Program-made: the position numbers and the translations under genes
The notes under the pieces: model-generated
What the model was told of the DNA's origin: nothing
The model's input: only the letters and a program-made list of their open reading frames with translations
Database searches by the model: none
NCBI RefSeq assembly: GCF_042680565.1
Contig: NZ_JBHUEJ010000008.1
Coordinates: 1 to 64,000, forward strand
From: Ottowia flava
Lineage (GTDB): Bacteria; Pseudomonadota; Gammaproteobacteria; Burkholderiales; Burkholderiaceae_C
Length of the DNA: 64,000 nt
Reading direction: 5' to 3'
In this document: one piece after another, positions 55,469 to 63,470 of the stretch
How the letters are laid out: the number at the start of each line of letters is the position of its first letter
Position numbering within the stretch: the first letter of the stretch is position 1

Positions 55469-56653
55469 TCAGTTCGCGAACGCCGCAATCCCCGTGATCG
55501 CGCGGCCCATGATCAGCGCGTGCACGTCGTGCGTGCCCTCATAGGTGTTGACCACCTCCAGGTTCACCAGATGGCGGGCCACGCCGAACTCGTCGCTGAT
55601 GCCGTTGCCGCCCATCATGTCGCGCGCCACGCGGGCGATGTCCAGCGCCTTGCCGCAGTTGTTGCGCTTGAGCACCGAGGTCAACTCGACCGGGGCGACG
55701 CCCTCGTCCTTCATGCGGCCCAGACGCAGCACGCCCTGAAGGCCCAGGCCGATGTCGGTCAGCATGTCGGCCAGCTTTTTCTGGATGAGCTGGTTGGCGG
55801 CCAGCGGGCGGCCGAACTGGTTGCGGTCCAACACGTACTGGCGGGCGCGGTGGAAACAGTCTTCGGCGGCGCCCATGGCGCCCCAGGCAATGCCGTAGCG
55901 CGCGCTGTTCAGGCAGGTGAACGGGCCCTTGAGGCCGCGCACGTCCGGGAAGGCGTTTTCTTCGGGGCAGAACACCTCGTCCATGACGATTTCGCCCGTG
56001 ATGCTGGCGCGCAGGCCGACCTTGCCGTGCACGGCCGGGGCCGTCAGGCCTTTCCAGCCCTTTTCGAGGATGAAGCCGCGGATCTGGCCGCCGTCGTCCT
56101 TGGCCCAGACCACGAACACGTCGGCGATCGGGCTGTTGGTGATCCACATCTTGGCGCCACTCAAGCTGTAGCCGCCGTCGACCTTTTTGGCCCGCGTGAT
56201 CATGCTGCCGGGGTCGGAGCCGTGGTTCGGCTCGGTCAAGCCAAAGCAGCCGATCCACTCGCCGCTGGCCAGCTTGGGCAGGTATTTCTGCTTTTGCGCT
56301 TCGGTGCCGAATTCGTTGATCGGCACCATCACCAGCGAGCTTTGCACGCTCATCATGCTACGGTAGCCGGAATCGACGCGCTCGACCTCGCGCGCCACTA
56401 GGCCATAGCACACGTAATTCAGGCCGGCACCGCCGTACTGCTCGGGGATGGTGGCGCCCAGCAGGCCCAGCTCGCCCATCTCGCGGAAGATGCTGGCGTC
56501 GGTCGTTTCATTGCGGAAGGCCATCTGCACGCGCGGCAGCAGCTTTTCCTGGCAGTAGGCGCGGGCCGCTTCCTGCACCTGACGCTCGTCGTCGGTGAGC
56601 TGTTCGGTCAGCAGGAAGGGGTCTGCCCAATTGAAAGTGGCTTTGGCTTTCAT
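55469..56653 (-). CDS. gcdH: Glutaryl-CoA dehydrogenase (acyl-CoA dehydrogenase family)
   Basis: This 394-residue flavoprotein starts NWADPFLLTEQLTDDE, as GcdH proteins do. It has SSLVMVPINEFGTEAQKQKYLP, CFGLTEPNHGSDPGSM, KMWITNSPIADVFVVWAKD and the catalytic-base region VNTYEGTHDVHALIMGRAITG. It oxidises and decarboxylates glutaryl-CoA to crotonyl-CoA in lysine and aromatic catabolism. The ATG at 56653 matches the family length; the frame is open much further but not conserved. It is divergent from a LysR regulator across a 105-base AT-rich region with a palindrome. Confidence 0.92.
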   Translation of the reverse strand: MKAKATFNWADPFLLTEQLTDDERQVQEAARAYCQEKLLPRVQMAFRNETTDASIFREMGELGLLGATIPEQYGGAGLNYVCYGLVAREVERVDSGYRSMMSVQSSLVMVPINEFGTEAQKQKYLPKLASGEWIGCFGLTEPNHGSDPGSMITRAKKVDGGYSLSGAKMWITNSPIADVFVVWAKDDGGQIRGFILEKGWKGLTAPAVHGKVGLRASITGEIVMDEVFCPEENAFPDVRGLKGPFTCLNSARYGIAWGAMGAAEDCFHRARQYVLDRNQFGRPLAANQLIQKKLADMLTDIGLGLQGVLRLGRMKDEGVAPVELTSVLKRNNCGKALDIARVARDMMGGNGISDEFGVARHLVNLEVVNTYEGTHDVHALIMGRAITGIAAFAN

Positions 56654-56721
56654 GTCCGGTCTCCTGGGTGTTGTCGGGTCGCGATGGTGGGATTGTGACG
56701 CGGGCATGAATAGCTGTCTAA

Positions 56722-56736
56722 TATCGAATAACGATA
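56722..56736. promoter_or_regulatory. Palindrome in the gcdH-lysR divergent promoter region
   Basis: TATCG-N5-CGATA lies in an AT-rich patch centred between the two divergent genes. This is the expected place for a LysR-type binding site controlling both. Confidence 0.5.
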
Positions 56737-56758
56737 AATTGATAGGTATTGAGTATTC

Positions 56759-57655
56759 ATGGAGCTCCGCCACCTGCGCTATTTCCTCGCGCTGGCCGAC
56801 GCATTGCACTTCGGCCGCGCGGCACAGCGGCTGGCGATCAGCCAGCCGCCGCTGACGGTGGCGATCCAGCAGCTGGAGGCCGAGGTCGGGGCGCCGCTCT
56901 TCGTGCGCAACAGCCGCGGCGTGCAGCTCACCGCGGCGGGCCGGGCGCTGGTGCCGGCCGCGCAAACCGCGCTGGACCAGGCAGCGCAGGCGCTGGACGC
57001 CGCGCGCGACGCTGCCAGCGGGCAGGTCGGCCGGCTGCAACTCGGTTTTGCCGGTACGGTGCTGTACCGCGGCCTGCCGCAGATGCTGCGGCGCTTTCAG
57101 GCCGAGCACCCGCGCCTGGCGCTCACGCTGCGCGAGATGAGTTCCAGCGACCAGCTGGTCGAGCTGCTGCACGGGCGGCTGGACGTGGGTTTTGCCCACG
57201 TGCCGCGCGCGCCCGAAGGCCTGGCCGAACAGCTGATTTCGAGCCAGCCCTTCGTCGCCTGCGTGCCCCACGGCCATGCGTTGGCGGCCGAGCGCGCGGT
57301 GCCGCTTTCGGCGCTGGCGGGCGAGGCGCTGGCCATCGTTTCGCGCGAGGTCTCGCCCGACTACCACGCGCGCATCCTCGCCGCGTGCCAGGCGGCAGGC
57401 TTCGCGCCGCAGCCGCTGCACGAGTTGCGCCACTGGCTGAGCGTCACTTCGCTGGTCGCGCAGGGGCTGGCGGTGGCGCTGGTGCCCGAGGCTCTGCGCC
57501 TGTCGGGCCTGGCCGGCGCGGTGTTTGTGCCGGTGACCGACCCGCACGGCGCGCTGCCGCGCTACGAAACGCGCTGCCTGTGGCGCCCGGCGCAGGGCCA
57601 GCCGGCGCTGGGGTTGTTCCTGGGCGCGGTGCAGACCGTGGCCGAGGGCGGCTAG
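56759..57655 (+). CDS. LysR-family transcriptional regulator, probable gcdH regulator
   Basis: This 298-residue protein has the LysR N-terminal helix-turn-helix MELRHLRYFLALADALHFGRAAQRLAISQPPLTVAIQQLEAEVG (given in parts: ELRHLRYFLALAD, FGRAAQRLAISQPPL, QQLEAEVGAPLF). The effector-binding domain follows (LQLGFAGTVLYRGLP; GRLDVGFAHVP; GLAVALVPEAL). Divergence from gcdH with a palindrome between them suggests it controls glutaryl-CoA catabolism, possibly sensing glutarate or its CoA ester; this is inferred from context. Confidence 0.88.
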   Translation: MELRHLRYFLALADALHFGRAAQRLAISQPPLTVAIQQLEAEVGAPLFVRNSRGVQLTAAGRALVPAAQTALDQAAQALDAARDAASGQVGRLQLGFAGTVLYRGLPQMLRRFQAEHPRLALTLREMSSSDQLVELLHGRLDVGFAHVPRAPEGLAEQLISSQPFVACVPHGHALAAERAVPLSALAGEALAIVSREVSPDYHARILAACQAAGFAPQPLHELRHWLSVTSLVAQGLAVALVPEALRLSGLAGAVFVPVTDPHGALPRYETRCLWRPAQGQPALGLFLGAVQTVAEGG

Positions 57656-57677
57656 CATGGCCCCTCAGGAGATCGAT

Positions 57678-58220
57678 ATGACTGAAAAAACCGAAACCCT
57701 CGTGCTCGGCGGCGGCTGCTTCTGGTGCACCGAAGCTGTCTTCAAGGAAGTGCGCGGCGTGCTGGACGTGGAGAGCGGCTACAGCAACGGCCAGGAAACC
57801 GCGCCGACCTACGAGCAGGTGTGCACCGGCCGCACGGGCTGCAACGAAGTCGCCAAGCTGGTGTACGACCCGGCGCAGATCAGCACGCGCCAGCTGCTGG
57901 AAATCTTCTTTGTGGTGCACGACCCGACGCAGCTCAACCGCCAGGGCAACGATGTCGGCACGCAGTACCGCAGCGGCATTTACTTCACCACGCCCGAGCA
58001 GCAGGCCGTCGCCAACGACCTGATCCGCGAGGCCAGCCAGGACAAGCTGTACGACAGTAGCATCGTGACCGAGGTCGAGCCGCTGACGCACTACTTCCCG
58101 GCCGAGGCCTACCACCAGGACTTCTTCGAGAAAAACCCGACGCAGGGCTACTGCATGGCCGTGGCCGCACCCAAGGTGGCGAAGTTTCGCAAGACGTTCC
58201 GTGCGATGGCGAAAGCCTGA
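57678..58220 (+). CDS. msrA: Peptide methionine-S-sulfoxide reductase MsrA
   Basis: This 180-residue enzyme has the catalytic LGGGCFWCTEA motif (Cys14), GVLDVESGYSNG, YDPAQIS, FFVVHDPTQLNRQGNDVGTQYRSGIY and a C-terminal resolving Cys in NPTQGYCM. It repairs the S epimer of methionine sulfoxide in proteins using thioredoxin. The ATG at 57678 follows AGGAGA. It follows the LysR gene by 22 bases, but a functional link is not evident. Confidence 0.95.
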   Translation: MTEKTETLVLGGGCFWCTEAVFKEVRGVLDVESGYSNGQETAPTYEQVCTGRTGCNEVAKLVYDPAQISTRQLLEIFFVVHDPTQLNRQGNDVGTQYRSGIYFTTPEQQAVANDLIREASQDKLYDSSIVTEVEPLTHYFPAEAYHQDFFEKNPTQGYCMAVAAPKVAKFRKTFRAMAKA

Positions 58221-58279
58221 GACGCGCGCCGGCTGTGGCTGCCCGCGCAGCCGGGCTGCTGTGGGCCAAGGTTGGCAAA

Positions 58280-58345
58280 AATTCAAGGGATTTTGGCCTC
58301 TAGCCCTACAACCATCTGCGCAGCCAGCTATCAAATAGATAGTAA
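58280..58345 (+). repeat. Dispersed repeat copy 17, full-length intergenic copy
   Basis: The best-preserved copy: head TTTTGGCCTCTAGCCCTACA, core TGCGCAGCCAGCTA (58317-58330), tail hairpin CTATC-AAATA-GATAG. I used it as the reference for the family. Confidence 0.8.
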
Positions 58346-58468
58346 TGGATTTCTGTGAAACCTGATGCGTGTCAAGGCGGCGGAGGCCAAGGCGGCGAAA
58401 AATAGGGCATCAGGCGGCGTGCAGCGACGTGCTGCGCCTCTCTCGACTCCGCCCGCGCTTTTCGCCCC

Positions 58469-58909
58469 ATGTACGCCACCGCACTTTTCCTGCATGTTCT
58501 GGGGGCCACCATCTGGACCGGTGGCCATCTGGTGCTGGCCCTCGCCTGGCTGCCGCGTGTGGTGCGCGAGCGTTCGCCCGAGCAACTGTTGCGCTTTGAG
58601 CAGGGCTACGAGCGCATCGGCATGCCCGCGCTGGTGGTGCAGGTCGTCACCGGCGTCTGGATGGCGTGGCAGATGGTGCCGAGTGTGGGTGCCTGGCTGT
58701 CGCCCGAAACACCGGTCGCGCGCGCCATCGCGCTCAAGCTGGGCCTGCTGGTGCTGACGGCGCTGATCGCCACGCACGCCCGGCGGCGGGTGATTCCGCG
58801 CCTGACGGCGGCGACGCTGCCGCTGATGGCGTGGCACGTGGCGGCGGTGACGCTGATTTCGGTGGCGTTTGTCGCCGTGGGCGTTTCGCTGCGCTTCGGC
58901 GGGGTGTAG
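58469..58909 (+). CDS. CopD-like small membrane protein
   Basis: This 146-residue protein has four hydrophobic segments. The first carries LHVLGATIWTGGHLVLAL, the conserved His-containing start of CopD/DUF2269-like proteins. It has further segments PALVVQVVTGVWMAWQM, LKLGLLVLTALIATHARRR and WHVAAVTLISVAFVAVGVS. A role in copper handling or haem-linked electron transfer is possible from the family but not shown. The ATG at 58469 lacks a strong ribosome binding site. It converges with the YeeE gene. Confidence 0.65.
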   Translation: MYATALFLHVLGATIWTGGHLVLALAWLPRVVRERSPEQLLRFEQGYERIGMPALVVQVVTGVWMAWQMVPSVGAWLSPETPVARAIALKLGLLVLTALIATHARRRVIPRLTAATLPLMAWHVAAVTLISVAFVAVGVSLRFGGV

Positions 58910-58953
58910 CGCGGCAGGCGATTGGCTGAGTCAACGCCGGCTGAAGGCCGCGT

Positions 58954-60036
58954 TCAGGCCGGCAACGGTTTCCCGGCGCCCAGGCCACGCGGCCGCAGCC
59001 GAAGCGTGATCAGCGCACCCACCACAATGCCCGCCACCGCCGGCACGCTGGCGAACGCCAGCGCCGACAGGCCGCTCAAGGCCTGGCCGATGGTGCAGCC
59101 CACAGCGACCACGCCGCCAAACCCCATCAGCAGGCCGCCGACGATCGAGCCGGCCAGGCGCGATGGGCTGTCAAAGCCCTCCCAGCGCGCGGTGCGCGTG
59201 GCCAGTGCCGCCACCAGCGCACCCAGCAGCGTGCCGACGACGATGGCCGCGCCCAGGCTGAACTTGCGCCCCAGCGACATCTGCAGGTAGAGCAGGGCGT
59301 CGGCCACCGGGCCGACGAAGCTGAGCGAGCTCATCGGGATCGGCTCGAACGGATCGACGCCGACGTGGGCACTGATCCACCAGCCCGCGGCCACCAGCGC
59401 GCCAATCGCCAGCGCGCCCAGCCACTCGCGCCGGCTGCGCCGCAGGCTCGGGCGGCGCACGGCGAACAGCAGCAAGGCGAGCACGGGCACGGCCGTGGCC
59501 AACCCGACGGCCAGCGGCGCCGGCAGGCCTTGCGCCTGCAGTTGCGCGGGCAGCGTGGCGTGCGTCAGCGTCACCGTGCCCCAGCCTTGAAGCCAGTTGC
59601 GCAGCGGGGCAAGCACGCCCGTGAGCGACGCCTGCGCGGCAATGGCCAGGCCCAGCAGCGTGACCAGTGCGCGCAGGTTGCCGCTGCCCAGCAGCACCAG
59701 CGCGCGCGCACCGCAACTGCGTGCCAGCGCCATGCCCACGCCGAACAGCAAGCCGCCGATGAACACCGCCGTCACCGAAAAGCGCGCGCGCACGACGGGC
59801 GCATTCGCCCAGTCGATCTGCCCCAGGTACGCCAGCGCCTGCGCGCCCAGCAGCGCTACCGCCAGGGCGAGAGCGAAGGCCTGCAGCGCCGGTGAGCCGT
59901 CGCGCTGGGCGTCGTCCCGCCCCACGGACTGGCGCAGGCCGCGCAAGAGGCAGAAGCGGCTGACCTGCGCGGCGGCGCCAAAAGCGGCGCCGAGCGCGAG
60001 GCCCGCCCAGAGCACATGACTGACTTCGGATTCCAT
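58954..60036 (-). CDS. YeeE/YedE family (thiosulfate/sulfur) transporter
   Basis: A 360-residue membrane protein with about nine hydrophobic segments and the conserved Cys sites of the YeeE/TsuA family. These are SRFCLLRGLRQ, ALARSCGARALVLLGSGNLRA and the C-terminal VAVGCTIGQALSGLSALA. In characterised members these Cys residues pass thiosulfate through the pore. The usual small partner (YeeD/TusA-like) is not adjacent. It lies between the CopD-like gene and upp. Confidence 0.85.
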   Translation of the reverse strand: MESEVSHVLWAGLALGAAFGAAAQVSRFCLLRGLRQSVGRDDAQRDGSPALQAFALALAVALLGAQALAYLGQIDWANAPVVRARFSVTAVFIGGLLFGVGMALARSCGARALVLLGSGNLRALVTLLGLAIAAQASLTGVLAPLRNWLQGWGTVTLTHATLPAQLQAQGLPAPLAVGLATAVPVLALLLFAVRRPSLRRSRREWLGALAIGALVAAGWWISAHVGVDPFEPIPMSSLSFVGPVADALLYLQMSLGRKFSLGAAIVVGTLLGALVAALATRTARWEGFDSPSRLAGSIVGGLLMGFGGVVAVGCTIGQALSGLSALAFASVPAVAGIVVGALITLRLRPRGLGAGKPLPA

Positions 60037-60174
60037 GTCGATGGGTGAATGGCGTGGGCTTGCCCGCGTGAGGGTCCATGAAAGCGCCGCAGCAGTGGAA
60101 CAGCGGCGCAGCGTGCCGCACGTCGTGCGGTGTTCGAACAGGTGCTGCCGCGCCTTGGAGCGCGGGCAGCGCCT

Positions 60175-60807
60175 TTACTTCGTTCCGAAGATCCGGTCGC
60201 CCGCGTCGCCCAGGCCGGGCAGGATGTAACCGTGGTCGTTCAGCTCGCGGTCGATCGCGGCGGTGTAGATCGGCACATCGGGGTGGGCGGCCGTCAGCGT
60301 CTTCAGCCCTTCGGGCGCGGCCAGCAGGCACAAAAACTTGAGCGAGCGCGGCTTGTCCGCCTTCAGCCGCGTCAGCGCAGCAACGGCCGAATGGCCAGTG
60401 GCCAGCATCGGGTCCACGGCGATCACATCGCGCTCGGTCAGGTCGCCCGGCATCTTGTAGAAGTACTCGACCGCCTGCAGCGTCTGCGGGTCGCGGTACA
60501 GGCCGACGTGGCCGATGCGCGCGCTGGGCACCACGCGCAGCAGGCCGTCCAGCATGCCGTTGCCGGCGCGCAGGATGCTGGCAAACACCAGCTTCTTGCC
60601 GTCAATCATGGGGCTCATCATTTTTTCAAGCGGCGTCTCGATCTCGACCAGCTGTGTGGGCGTGTCGCGCGTCACTTCATAGGCCATCAGCATGGCCAGC
60701 TCGCCCAGCAGCGTGCGGAAGGTGGTGCTGCTGGCTTCCTTGTTGCGCATCAGCGTGAGCTTGTGCTGCACCAGCGGGTGGGTGATGTGGTGGACTTGGG
60801 CGGGCAT
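60175..60807 (-). CDS. upp: Uracil phosphoribosyltransferase
   Basis: This 210-residue protein is the usual length. It starts VHHITHPLVQHKLTLMRNKEASSTTFR and contains EIETPLEKM, ILRAGNGMLDGLL and EYFYKMPGDLTERDVIAVDPMLATGHSA (the PRPP loop), with DRELNDHGYILPGLGDAGDRIFGT at the end. It salvages uracil to UMP. The ATG at 60807 matches the family. A repeat copy lies directly upstream. Confidence 0.96.
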   Translation of the reverse strand: MPAQVHHITHPLVQHKLTLMRNKEASSTTFRTLLGELAMLMAYEVTRDTPTQLVEIETPLEKMMSPMIDGKKLVFASILRAGNGMLDGLLRVVPSARIGHVGLYRDPQTLQAVEYFYKMPGDLTERDVIAVDPMLATGHSAVAALTRLKADKPRSLKFLCLLAAPEGLKTLTAAHPDVPIYTAAIDRELNDHGYILPGLGDAGDRIFGTK

Positions 60808-60810
60808 TTG

Positions 60811-60868
60811 TTTGCTATTGTTTGAGTAGCTGGTTGCGCAGGTGGTTGTAGGGCGATAGGTCGATTTC
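60811..60868 (-). repeat. Dispersed repeat copy 18, upstream of upp
   Basis: Reverse orientation: head ACCTATCGCCCTACAACC (near-identical to copy 17), core TGCGCAACCAGCTA, tail GCTA-N9-TAGC. It ends a few bases from the upp start codon. Confidence 0.75.
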
Positions 60869-60883
60869 TTGTAAATTTGAAGC

Positions 60884-62419
60884 TCAGCGCTTCTTGCCGC
60901 CCAGCAGGCTGCCCAGCGCACCGCGCACCAGTTCGCGGCCCATGCGGCGCATCTCACCCTTGACCACGTTCTGCACCAGACCGTCGTACTGGCCGCCGCG
61001 CGGGCCGGTGCGGCCGAACAGGGCTTCCTTGCCCATGGTCATCAGATCGCCGAACAAGCCGCCGTTGTCGGCCGCAGGCGCACCCGCGGCGCCGGTGGCG
61101 CCGGGCGCTGCGGGGGCGCCAGGTTGGCCGGCGGGCACGGCCTGGGCGCCGCGCTGGGCCAGCAGCTCGTAGGCCGATTCGCGGTCGACCGTCTGCTCGT
61201 AGGTGCCGGCCACGAGGGACGACTTGATCAGCTCGGCGCGCTGGGCGTCGCTGATCGGGCCGATCTGGCTGCCCGGCGGGATGACGAAGACGCGCTGCGT
61301 CACGCCCGGGCGGCCTTTTTCATCCAGGAAGCTGACCAGCGCCTCGCCGGTGCCCAGCTCGGTGATGGCCTGCTCGATGTTCAGGTCGGGGTTGCCGCGC
61401 ATGGTTTCGGCCGTCGCCTTGACCGCCTTCTGGTCGCGCGCGGTGAAGGCGCGCAGCGCGTGCTGCACGCGGTTGCCCAACTGCGCCAGCACGGTGTCGG
61501 GCACGTCGATCGGGTTTTGCGTGACGAAGAACACGCCCACGCCCTTGGAGCGCACCAGGCGCACCACCAGTTCGATGCGCTCCAAGAGCGCCTTGGGCGC
61601 GTCGTTGAAGAGCAGGTGCGCTTCGTCAAAGAAGAACAGGAACTTGGGCTTGTCGGGGTCGCCGATCTCGGGCAGGCGCTCGAACAGGTCGGACAGCAGC
61701 CACAGCAGGAAGGTGGCATAGAGCCGCGGCGAGGTCATCAGCTTGTCGGCCGACAGGATGTTGACCACGCCCTTGCCGCCCACGGTCTGCATCATGTCCT
61801 CGATGTTGAGCATGGGCTCGCCGAAGAACTTGTCGCCGCCCTGGCTTTCCAGCGTGAGCAGGCCGCGCTGGATGGCGCCCACGCTGGCGCTGCTGACGTT
61901 GCCGTACTGGGTGGTGAACTGCTTGGCGTTGTCGGCCACGAAGGTCAGCATGCTGCGCAAGTCCTTCAGATCGAGCAGCAGCAGGCCGTTGTCGTCGGCG
62001 ATCTTGAACACCAGGTTCAGCACGCCCGACTGGGTTTCGTTCAGGTCGAGCATGCGCGCCAGCAGCAGCGGGCCCATGTCGGAAATGGTGGCGCGCACCG
62101 GGTGGCCCTGCTCGCCAAACACGTCCCACAGCGTGACGGGGCAGGCCATGGGCGCGGGCGCGGGCAGGCCGCGCTCCTTCAGGATGTCGGCCATCTTGCC
62201 GCTGATGGTGCCGGTCTGGCTGATGCCGGTCAGGTCGCCCTTCACGTCGGACATGAAGACCGGCACGCCGATCGCACTGAACGATTCAGCGATCTTCTGC
62301 AGCGTGACGGTTTTGCCCGTGCCGGTGGCGCCGGTGATGAGGCCGTGGCGGTTGGCCAGGCCCGGCAGGATGAAGGTTTGGATGTCGCCGTGCTGGGCGA
62401 TAAGCAGGGGTTCGGCCAT
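60884..62419 (-). CDS. HerA-like ATPase, DUF853 (YjgR) family
   Basis: This 511-residue protein of the HerA/FtsK-type P-loop group has Walker A GATGTGKT at residues 30-37, the family phrases MSDVKGDLTGIS and GHPVRATISDMGPLLLARML, Walker B-like KFLFFFDEAHLLF and FFVTQNPIDVPD. An Ala/Pro/Gly-rich linker (AVPAGQPGAPAAPGATG) precedes a C-terminal basic tail. The function is unknown; helicase annotation is only by fold. It is divergent from yebC with about 60 bases between. Confidence 0.88.
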   Translation of the reverse strand: MAEPLLIAQHGDIQTFILPGLANRHGLITGATGTGKTVTLQKIAESFSAIGVPVFMSDVKGDLTGISQTGTISGKMADILKERGLPAPAPMACPVTLWDVFGEQGHPVRATISDMGPLLLARMLDLNETQSGVLNLVFKIADDNGLLLLDLKDLRSMLTFVADNAKQFTTQYGNVSSASVGAIQRGLLTLESQGGDKFFGEPMLNIEDMMQTVGGKGVVNILSADKLMTSPRLYATFLLWLLSDLFERLPEIGDPDKPKFLFFFDEAHLLFNDAPKALLERIELVVRLVRSKGVGVFFVTQNPIDVPDTVLAQLGNRVQHALRAFTARDQKAVKATAETMRGNPDLNIEQAITELGTGEALVSFLDEKGRPGVTQRVFVIPPGSQIGPISDAQRAELIKSSLVAGTYEQTVDRESAYELLAQRGAQAVPAGQPGAPAAPGATGAAGAPAADNGGLFGDLMTMGKEALFGRTGPRGGQYDGLVQNVVKGEMRRMGRELVRGALGSLLGGKKR

Positions 62420-62479
62420 GGCGGTGCGTCAAAAGTAAAATCGCCGCATTATCCCAAGCACTTCAGGAAGCAGAATTTC

Positions 62480-63208
62480 ATGGCCGGACACAGCAAATGG
62501 GCCAATATCCAGCACCGCAAGGGCCGCCAGGACGAAAAACGTCAGCGCGTCTGGACGCGCGTGGTGCGTGAAATCATGGTGGCCGCGCGCACCGGCGGGG
62601 GCGACCCGAACGCCAACCCGCGTCTGCGGCTGGCGATCGAAAAGGCCAAGGCGGCCAACATGCCCGCCGACACCGTCAAGCGCAACATCGACAAGGCCAC
62701 GGGCAACCTCGAAGGCGTGAGCTACGAGGAAATCCGCTACGAGGGCTACGGCATCGGCGGCGCGGCCATCATCATCGACACGATGACCGACAACCGCGTG
62801 CGCACCGTGGCCGAAGTGCGCCACGCCTTCAGCAAGTACGGCGGCAACATGGGCACCGAAGGCTCGGTGGCCTTCCAGTTCAAGCACGTCGGCCAGCTGA
62901 TCTTTGCGCCTGGCACCAGCGAAGACAAGGTGATGGAAGTCGCCCTGGAAGCGGGCGCCGACGACGTCATCGCCGATGAGGAAGGTGCCATTGAGGTGCT
63001 GACCGACCCGGCACAGTTCGAGGCCGTGAAAAACGCCCTGGAAGCCGCCGGCCTGACGCCCGAAGTCGCCGAAGTCACCATGCGCGCCGAGAACACCATC
63101 GACCTGAGCGGCGACGATGCCGCCAAGATGCAGAAGCTGCTCGACGTGCTGGAAGACCTGGACGACGTGCAGGACGTGTTCCACAACGCGAATGTGGAGC
63201 TGGAGTGA
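62480..63208 (+). CDS. yebC: YebC/PmpR family transcriptional regulator
   Basis: This 242-residue protein starts MAGHSKWANIQHRKGRQDEKR, the invariant YebC N-terminus. It continues with PRLRLAIEKAKAANMPADTVKRNIDKATG, YEGYGIGGAAIIIDTMTDN and the acidic C-terminal domain with TDPAQFEAVKNALEAAG. Members act as DNA-binding regulators, and recent work on relatives links them to translation of proline stretches. The ATG at 62480 follows CAGGAAG. TAAAAT at 62436-62441 may be its -10. Confidence 0.95.
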   Translation: MAGHSKWANIQHRKGRQDEKRQRVWTRVVREIMVAARTGGGDPNANPRLRLAIEKAKAANMPADTVKRNIDKATGNLEGVSYEEIRYEGYGIGGAAIIIDTMTDNRVRTVAEVRHAFSKYGGNMGTEGSVAFQFKHVGQLIFAPGTSEDKVMEVALEAGADDVIADEEGAIEVLTDPAQFEAVKNALEAAGLTPEVAEVTMRAENTIDLSGDDAAKMQKLLDVLEDLDDVQDVFHNANVELE

Positions 63209-63426
63209 CCCCTTGGCTGCGCACCGCCGGCCTGGCCTGCGCCACCCTGGCGTTGGGCGCATGCGGCGGCGACGCATCCTGGTGTGTCTCTGGTGAAGGC
63301 GGCGGCTGGGCCGCCGGCTACAACCACGACGACTGCCCACCTGAGCAAAAGGCAGACAAACCGGTGGCAAACCCCGATGGCGCCCGGCCGGCGCCTCCCG
63401 CGGCCGCTGCAGCAGCCCGGCCGTGA
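63205..63426 (+). CDS. Small predicted lipoprotein, 73 residues
   Basis: The GTG start overlaps the yebC stop (GTGA). A short signal peptide ends in a lipobox LGAC (GLACATLALGAC), and the mature part has Cys-containing CVSGEGGGWAAGYNHDDC and an Ala/Pro-rich tail. No family is recognised. Coupling to yebC and a proper lipobox suggest it is real despite its size. Confidence 0.55.
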   Translation: MTPWLRTAGLACATLALGACGGDASWCVSGEGGGWAAGYNHDDCPPEQKADKPVANPDGARPAPPAAAAAARP

Positions 63427-63470
63427 CAGCAGCTTCGGCGACATGCGCCGTGCACAAGTGAAATAGACCC

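Noticed and set aside
55469..57658. A 729-residue form of the acyl-CoA dehydrogenase
   Set aside because: The upstream part of the frame runs antisense through the LysR gene. The enzyme's conserved start is at 56653.
58365..58757. Open frame overlapping the CopD-like gene in another frame
   Set aside because: It is Arg/Cys/Pro-rich without a family match, while the 58469 frame encodes clean membrane helices.
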